In this document: one piece after another, positions 59,862 through 64,000 of the stretch
Layout of the letters: every line of letters begins with the position of its first letter
Position numbering within the stretch: the first letter of the stretch is position 1
DNA from: Streptomyces sp. NBC_01335
Lineage (GTDB): Bacteria; Actinomycetota; Actinomycetes; Streptomycetales; Streptomycetaceae
Assembly (NCBI RefSeq): GCF_035953295.1
Contig: NZ_CP108370.1
Location: forward strand, 4,555,001 to 4,619,000
Reading direction: 5' to 3'
Length of the DNA stretch: 64,000 nt
The notes under the pieces: generated by a model
What the model was told of the DNA's origin: nothing
The model's database searches: none
What the model saw: only the letters and a program-made list of their open reading frames with translations
Position numbers and translations under genes: made by a program

Positions 59862-60008
59862 ATGAACCCTTACCCGATGAGGTGGCGACGGTGTATCGTG
59901 CCGTCGCCCCTCACGCCACATCGCTGCATGTCGCACATGACCCGCTATGGCGGGGCAACCGGATCGCGCCTTCCCCAGCAGGGGTGTTGACCCGGTTTCG
60001 CCCCCCGG

Positions 60009-60866
60009 TCAGTCGGTGTACTTCTTCGCGATCTCGCCGATGAAGTGGCGGCTCTGCTCCACGTTGAGCGCCTGGGCGCGGAGGTGCTCGTACATGACGC
60101 TGTACCGCTGCACGTCGTTCGCCTTCTCCAGGTAGAGGTCGCTGGTGACGCCCTCGATGTAGACCACGCTGGAATCGGCCGTGTCCGGGAACTCCAGGAT
60201 GGCGTACTGCCCGTTGATGCCCGGGTGCGCGCCCATGTCGAACGGCAGGACCTGCACGGTCACGTGCGGCAGCTTCGAGCAGGCCACCAGGTGCTCCAGC
60301 TGCTCGATCATCACCTGCTTGCCGCCGACCGTCCGGTGCAGCGCGGATTCGTCTATGACGACCCACAGGCGCAACGGGCGTTCGGGATCGTTGATCCGGT
60401 CCTGGCGGCGGGCCCGGACGTTCACCCGCTTCTCGATGTCCGCCGGCGGCGCCTCCGGGAGGGCACCCGTGATCAACGCCTCGGAGTACGCCCGCGTCTG
60501 GAGCAGCCCCGGGATGACCTGGGGCTCGTATCCGCGCAGCGACTCCGCGTCGGTCTCCAGGCCGATGTAGACGCTGTACGGGATGTCGCCGAACGCGTGC
60601 CACCAGCCCTGCTGGCGCGAGTCCTTCGCCATCTGCATGAGGGAGTCGACGATGCGGTGGTCCTCGACCTCGTAGACCCCGCAGAGGTCGCGGACGTCAC
60701 GCTGGCTGATGGAACGACGGCCGTTCTCCAGTCGGCTGATCTTCGACTGGGAGACCAGCAGGCGGTCGGCGACCTCTTCGGCGGTCATGCCCTTGAGCTC
60801 GCGCAGGCGGCGCAATTCCTGGCCCAACCGACGTCGCCTGACGGTGGGATTGACGGTGGACGGCAC
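60009..60866 (-). CDS. XRE-family regulator with DUF5753/Scr1 domain
   Basis: Protein of 285 residues. HTH RRRLGQELRRLRELKGMTAEEVADRLLVSQSKISRLENGRRSISQRDVRDLCGVY, then a DUF5753 domain (YEPQVIPGLLQTRAYSEALITGALPEAPP...). Same family plan as the 45-kb regulator; paired with the DUF397 gene downstream. Confidence 0.92.
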   Translation of the reverse strand: MPSTVNPTVRRRRLGQELRRLRELKGMTAEEVADRLLVSQSKISRLENGRRSISQRDVRDLCGVYEVEDHRIVDSLMQMAKDSRQQGWWHAFGDIPYSVYIGLETDAESLRGYEPQVIPGLLQTRAYSEALITGALPEAPPADIEKRVNVRARRQDRINDPERPLRLWVVIDESALHRTVGGKQVMIEQLEHLVACSKLPHVTVQVLPFDMGAHPGINGQYAILEFPDTADSSVVYIEGVTSDLYLEKANDVQRYSVMYEHLRAQALNVEQSRHFIGEIAKKYTD

Positions 60867-60961
60867 GGAAACGGCACCTCCGGCTATGTAGCTGTGCGTA
60901 TCTACTTCTCAGCAGATTGCCACCCTTGGCCCTCGCTTCGCTGGAAAACGGGGAACGCAAG

Positions 60962-60997
60962 CACGCGGGGCAGCCGGAAGACCGGCTGCCCCGCGTG
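60962..60997 (-). terminator. Terminator after the GPP34 gene
   Basis: Perfect 16-bp stem (60962-60977 with 60982-60997) and a 4-nt AAGA loop, between the GPP34 stop and the XRE start. A 16-bp direct repeat GCGGTCTCCCGCACGG also occurs at 61058 and 61081. Confidence 0.8.
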
Positions 60998-61157
60998 TGG
61001 TGCGGCTCCCGAACCGGGTCTTCGCGGACGTCGGCACGGCGGTATGTGATTCTCCGCGCGGTCTCCCGCACGGTGTCCGGGCGGTCTCCCGCACGGCTCT
61101 GAAACGGTGCGCAGCGCGGATGTCCCGCGCGGCGCACCGCGGTTCAGCTCACTGCGT

Positions 61158-61871
61158 TCAGCTCGCCGCGGTCTGCGCCATGCTGCCGCGACGTGCTTGC
61201 GGCTGCAACGGCACTCCCGCTGCCTGCTGGTTGCGGCGGGGCTGTGCGCCCGCGCCGCTCTGGACGTCCATCACGGCATGCGCCACGAGGCCGCCCATCG
61301 GGTCGTGCCTGATCAGGTCCCGGAGGCGGGAGCGTGATGAACGCCCCTCGTTCCCCGGGTACAGGTGCTTGCCGAGTCCGACCGCGTGGGCCAGCGCGGC
61401 AAGCGCCGCGGTCCGCGGGTCCGGCGGTACACCGGTGCGGATCGCACTGTCCAGCCGGGACCTGATGTCCCTGCTGACTGCCGTGTCCGTCGCCTGGTAG
61501 CGAGTCGTCGGCAGCACTCCGCACATCTGGCCCGCCACGGCATGCACCATGCCGCACCGCTCCAGATGAGCGAGATAGACCTGACGGAGCCCCAGTCGGG
61601 GTCCGCCGATCCAGTGGACCGCCCGTACCGGGCTGCCGCGTCTGCGCAGCAGTTCCAGTGCGGAGTCCAGGGTCGGATCTCCAGTCGGCCGTGGCATCAC
61701 CACGGCGATACGATCCCCGTCAGGGGCTATCCGTCCTGCCAGAGCCAGCTCCACTAGCTGTGCTCCGGCGAGGCCGAGGTCGAGCGACTGCGGCTGCGCC
61801 GTGGTACCCGTGGTCGGGTCCAGAGCGAGCAGCAAAAGCTCTTCCGGAATTGTTCTGCGGCTCCTGCCCAT
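61158..61871 (-). CDS. GPP34-domain (GOLPH3-like) protein
   Basis: Protein of 237 residues. It opens with GRSRRTIPEELLLLALDPTTGTTAQPQSLDLGLAGAQLVELALAGRIAPDGDRIAVVMPRP, the GPP34 pattern of eukaryotic GOLPH3 and its actinobacterial homologues. Helical segments follow and the tail is Gln/Arg-rich. In eukaryotes the fold binds phosphoinositides; in Streptomyces it is common but uncharacterised. It may bind membranes or anionic ligands. Confidence 0.85.
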   Translation of the reverse strand: MGRSRRTIPEELLLLALDPTTGTTAQPQSLDLGLAGAQLVELALAGRIAPDGDRIAVVMPRPTGDPTLDSALELLRRRGSPVRAVHWIGGPRLGLRQVYLAHLERCGMVHAVAGQMCGVLPTTRYQATDTAVSRDIRSRLDSAIRTGVPPDPRTAALAALAHAVGLGKHLYPGNEGRSSRSRLRDLIRHDPMGGLVAHAVMDVQSGAGAQPRRNQQAAGVPLQPQARRGSMAQTAAS

Positions 61872-62062
61872 CCATGCCTCCCCGCGTGGATGAGTGACAG
61901 GGTGACCCCTCTCACAACTGTCTGTCGAGAGCGCCTGCCAGCTTTGTACGGGAACCAGTAGGTATGTCGTTCTCGTCTAGCAGCTGAAGCAAGGGTTCAC
62001 ACAGGACACTGGTACACGGTTCGGACAGCGGGGGCAGTCCCCGCAGCTATGAGGAGGCATTG

Positions 62063-64000
62063 GTGGCGGGCGAGTCCCCCGGCAAGTCGGAGCGGTCGAA
62101 GTCCTCGGGGGCGGCTCCGGAGGAACGCGACCCCAGGCTCTCCGTGTTCCGTGAACCCGCCGGCCCGAGTGACGACACCGTCGGAGACGCGGCGGGCGAC
62201 ACTCCCGGTTCCGAGGCGGACGCGGAGCCGGGTACGGACGCGGCCTCCGGCACCGGGACGGAAGCGGAGCCGGGTACGGACGCGGAGCCGGGTACGGACG
62301 CGGCTCCGGAGGCCGACTCGCGGGAGGACAGCGCCACCGCGGTGTTCCGCTTCCGCGTTCCGGTTCCCCCGGCGGACGACGCGGACGGCGCGAACGACGC
62401 GGACGAGGCGGCCGACGCATCGGACGCGGACGAGGCGGACGCCACCGGGCGCGCCGAGAGCGCCACGAGCACCGACGCGGCCGAGGACGGGCCGACAGAG
62501 ACCTCTGAAGGGCCCACAGAGCCCTCGGAGGCCGATTCCACGCCCTCGGGCGCCTCCGGCGCGCAGGAGCGCCCCACGAGCGCCCCGGCCGCCGACGCGG
62601 ACGCCGAGGACGACGAGGCGGCCGAGAGCGAAACGGCCGAGGACGAAGCGGCCGAGAGCGAGACAGCTCGGAGCGAAACGGTCGAAAGTGACGGCGACAA
62701 GCGGCTGCGCCGCGCGGTCGCCGCCTGGGTCTCCGAGGGCGACAGCCCCGCCGCGGCCGAGAAGCCGGCCGAGGCCACGGAGTCCGCGGAAGCGGCGGAG
62801 TCGGCGGACGCCACGGAGGACGAGAAGCCCGGGCCCTCGGAGGACGGGAAGCCCGGCGCGGACACGGCCGGCGCCAAGGTGCCCCGTACCCGTGAGGAGG
62901 CCGCGCCCACCGAACCGGCGTCGGCAGCCAAGGGCTCCGGTGCTTCCGGTACGGCCGACGGGCCCGCCGACAAGCGCGCCGACGAGCCCGCCGACAGGCC
63001 CGCCGAGGCGGAGGCCGACGCGGCCGCCGACTCCGAAGCCGACGCCGACGTGGACGGCGATGGCGACAGCGGCGATGCCGACAGTGCCGACGCCGACGAC
63101 ACCGGTATCGACCAGCCCACCGCCGTGTTCAAGTCGGTCCGCCCCCGGATCGACCAGCCCACGACCGCGCTGAAGATCCCGAAGCGCGAGGCGTCGGCCA
63201 AGCAGGACACCAAGCGGGACACCAAGCAGGACACCCAGCCGGACACGAAGCCGGCAGCGAGCGACGCGAAGACCCCGGGCGACGCGAAGGCCGCCAAGGG
63301 CGGGAAGCCGGAGTCCGAGAGCGAGGCGGAGCGCACCAGCACCTTCGTACCGCTGCGCTCGGACGACGTACGGGCCGCGCCCGCGCCGCGTCGTCCCGAG
63401 CCGCAGGGCCCGGTCGTCGGGCCCACGGTGACGCCGGCCCTCGGGACGCCCGCCACGCCCACCGCGTCCGCCACGGGGGAGCCCGACCGGACCCGGTCGC
63501 TGCCGCTGCCGCCGAAGCCGCCGCTGGACCTGCTCGCCGAGCTGACGAACACTCCGCCGCCGCCGCAGACCCCGGTGCGTACGGCGGTGCGGCGGGTCAA
63601 GATCTGGACGCCGCTCGTCCTGCTCGTGCTGATCATCTTTGCAGTCGCACAGATGGTCAGGCCGCTGCCGGACCCGACGCTCTCGGTGACCACGACGCCG
63701 ACCTACACGTTCGACGGGGCCGCCCCCGACCTGTCGTGGCCGTCCCAGGGCCAGGGCTACATGGCGGCGACCGGCCTGGGTACGGTCGGCTCGTTCGGGA
63801 AGCAGAAGCCGGTGCCGATCGCGAGTGTGGCGAAGGCCATGACCGCGTACATCGTGCTCAAGGACCACCCGATGAAGAAGGGTGAGGACGGGGCGTCGAT
63901 CAAGGTCGACGCGAAGGGCGAGTCCGACGGCAAGCTCTCCTCCGAGGGCGAGTCCACGCTCGACACCGTCAAGGAGGGCGACGTGCTGACTGAGCGTGAC
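62063..64000 (+). CDS. D-alanyl-D-alanine carboxypeptidase (S11), 3' partial
   Basis: The frame is open to the end of the window (646 codons). GTG 62063 has GAGGAGG 5 bp upstream. About 510 N-terminal residues are disordered and Asp/Glu/Ala-rich, with recurring Thr-Ala-Val-Phe motifs (TAVFRFRVP, TAVFKSVRP, TTALKIP, TSTFVPLRSDD) that could be Ser/Thr-kinase sites. A single membrane span lies at about 514-534, followed by an outward S11 peptidase domain. The SxxK nucleophile motif SVAK is at Ser588-Lys591. It trims peptidoglycan stem peptides; the other catalytic motifs lie beyond the edge. Confidence 0.88.
   Translation, partial: MAGESPGKSERSKSSGAAPEERDPRLSVFREPAGPSDDTVGDAAGDTPGSEADAEPGTDAASGTGTEAEPGTDAEPGTDAAPEADSREDSATAVFRFRVPVPPADDADGANDADEAADASDADEADATGRAESATSTDAAEDGPTETSEGPTEPSEADSTPSGASGAQERPTSAPAADADAEDDEAAESETAEDEAAESETARSETVESDGDKRLRRAVAAWVSEGDSPAAAEKPAEATESAEAAESADATEDEKPGPSEDGKPGADTAGAKVPRTREEAAPTEPASAAKGSGASGTADGPADKRADEPADRPAEAEADAAADSEADADVDGDGDSGDADSADADDTGIDQPTAVFKSVRPRIDQPTTALKIPKREASAKQDTKRDTKQDTQPDTKPAASDAKTPGDAKAAKGGKPESESEAERTSTFVPLRSDDVRAAPAPRRPEPQGPVVGPTVTPALGTPATPTASATGEPDRTRSLPLPPKPPLDLLAELTNTPPPPQTPVRTAVRRVKIWTPLVLLVLIIFAVAQMVRPLPDPTLSVTTTPTYTFDGAAPDLSWPSQGQGYMAATGLGTVGSFGKQKPVPIASVAKAMTAYIVLKDHPMKKGEDGASIKVDAKGESDGKLSSEGESTLDTVKEGDVLTERD

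Overview
The window is a high-GC actinobacterial chromosome segment, almost certainly Streptomyces. The signs are GC-rich third codon positions, frequent GTG starts, many TetR/Lrp/XRE regulators, System II cytochrome c maturation, futalosine-type menaquinone genes, a fused FO synthase (FbiC) and XRE-DUF397 pairs. The start cuts a deacetylase-like lipoprotein at its 5' end, and the end cuts a D,D-carboxypeptidase at its 3' end. I saw no rRNA, tRNA, CRISPR array, transposase or prophage gene.

Layout. 1-5.6 kb: deacetylase-like lipoprotein, then the cytochrome c maturation operon tlpA-ccdA-resB-ccsB. 5.7-8.2 kb: aldehyde dehydrogenase divergent from a MarR regulator, and a PLDc_N membrane protein. 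8.5-13.5 kb: late menaquinone genes (UbiD-like mqnL, prenyltransferase mqnP, UbiX-like mqnM), an Lrp regulator and mqnE. 13.7-16.4 kb: GNAT, a DUF4229 membrane protein, and a DAACS symporter behind a cysteine-rich leader peptide. 16.6-23.5 kb: a fatty-acid module (TetR, NTF2-like, MaoC, two-domain FabG, thiolase, acyl-CoA ligase). 23.5-29.7 kb: small membrane proteins, a two-unit Lrp regulator divergent from an M20 amidohydrolase, an MFS exporter and a TetR. 29.8-37.7 kb: a stand-alone ketosynthase, a HAD hydrolase, fbiC, a TetR/SDR divergent pair and an aminotransferase.

37.8-57 kb is more variable. It holds a lipoprotein, a nitrilase remnant, MFS/MmyB-type and MerR/ene-reductase pairs, a protein with two histone folds, DinB, an XRE-DUF397 pair, a degenerate ADP-ribosylglycohydrolase, a Usp-adenylate cyclase operon, a methionine aminopeptidase, an aldo/keto reductase/TetR pair, an MFS pump divergent from an HxlR-peroxiredoxin fusion, and a TetR/FAD-monooxygenase pair. 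57-64 kb: a sodium:solute symporter, an 800-bp gene-poor gap, a second DUF397-XRE pair, a GPP34 protein and the truncated D,D-carboxypeptidase.

Main observations. (1) The gene at 43.2-44.1 kb encodes a full histone fold that aligns without gaps to archaeal histones over the core, plus a second fold split by an acidic repeat. (2) A TTACTC-N2-GAGTAA operator recurs upstream of the fatty-acid TetR, between fabG and the thiolase, and upstream of the usp-adenylate cyclase operon. The last two sites are tandem pairs with identical 16-bp spacing, which suggests one regulon. (3) A Cys-rich, probably leaderless leader peptide with a 17-bp operator precedes the DAACS transporter and points to cysteine/cystine control. 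(4) An HxlR winged helix is fused to a peroxiredoxin domain. (5) An ADP-ribosylglycohydrolase homologue has lost all four metal-binding aspartates. (6) The MerR/ene-reductase promoter has a 20-bp spacer and appears leaderless.
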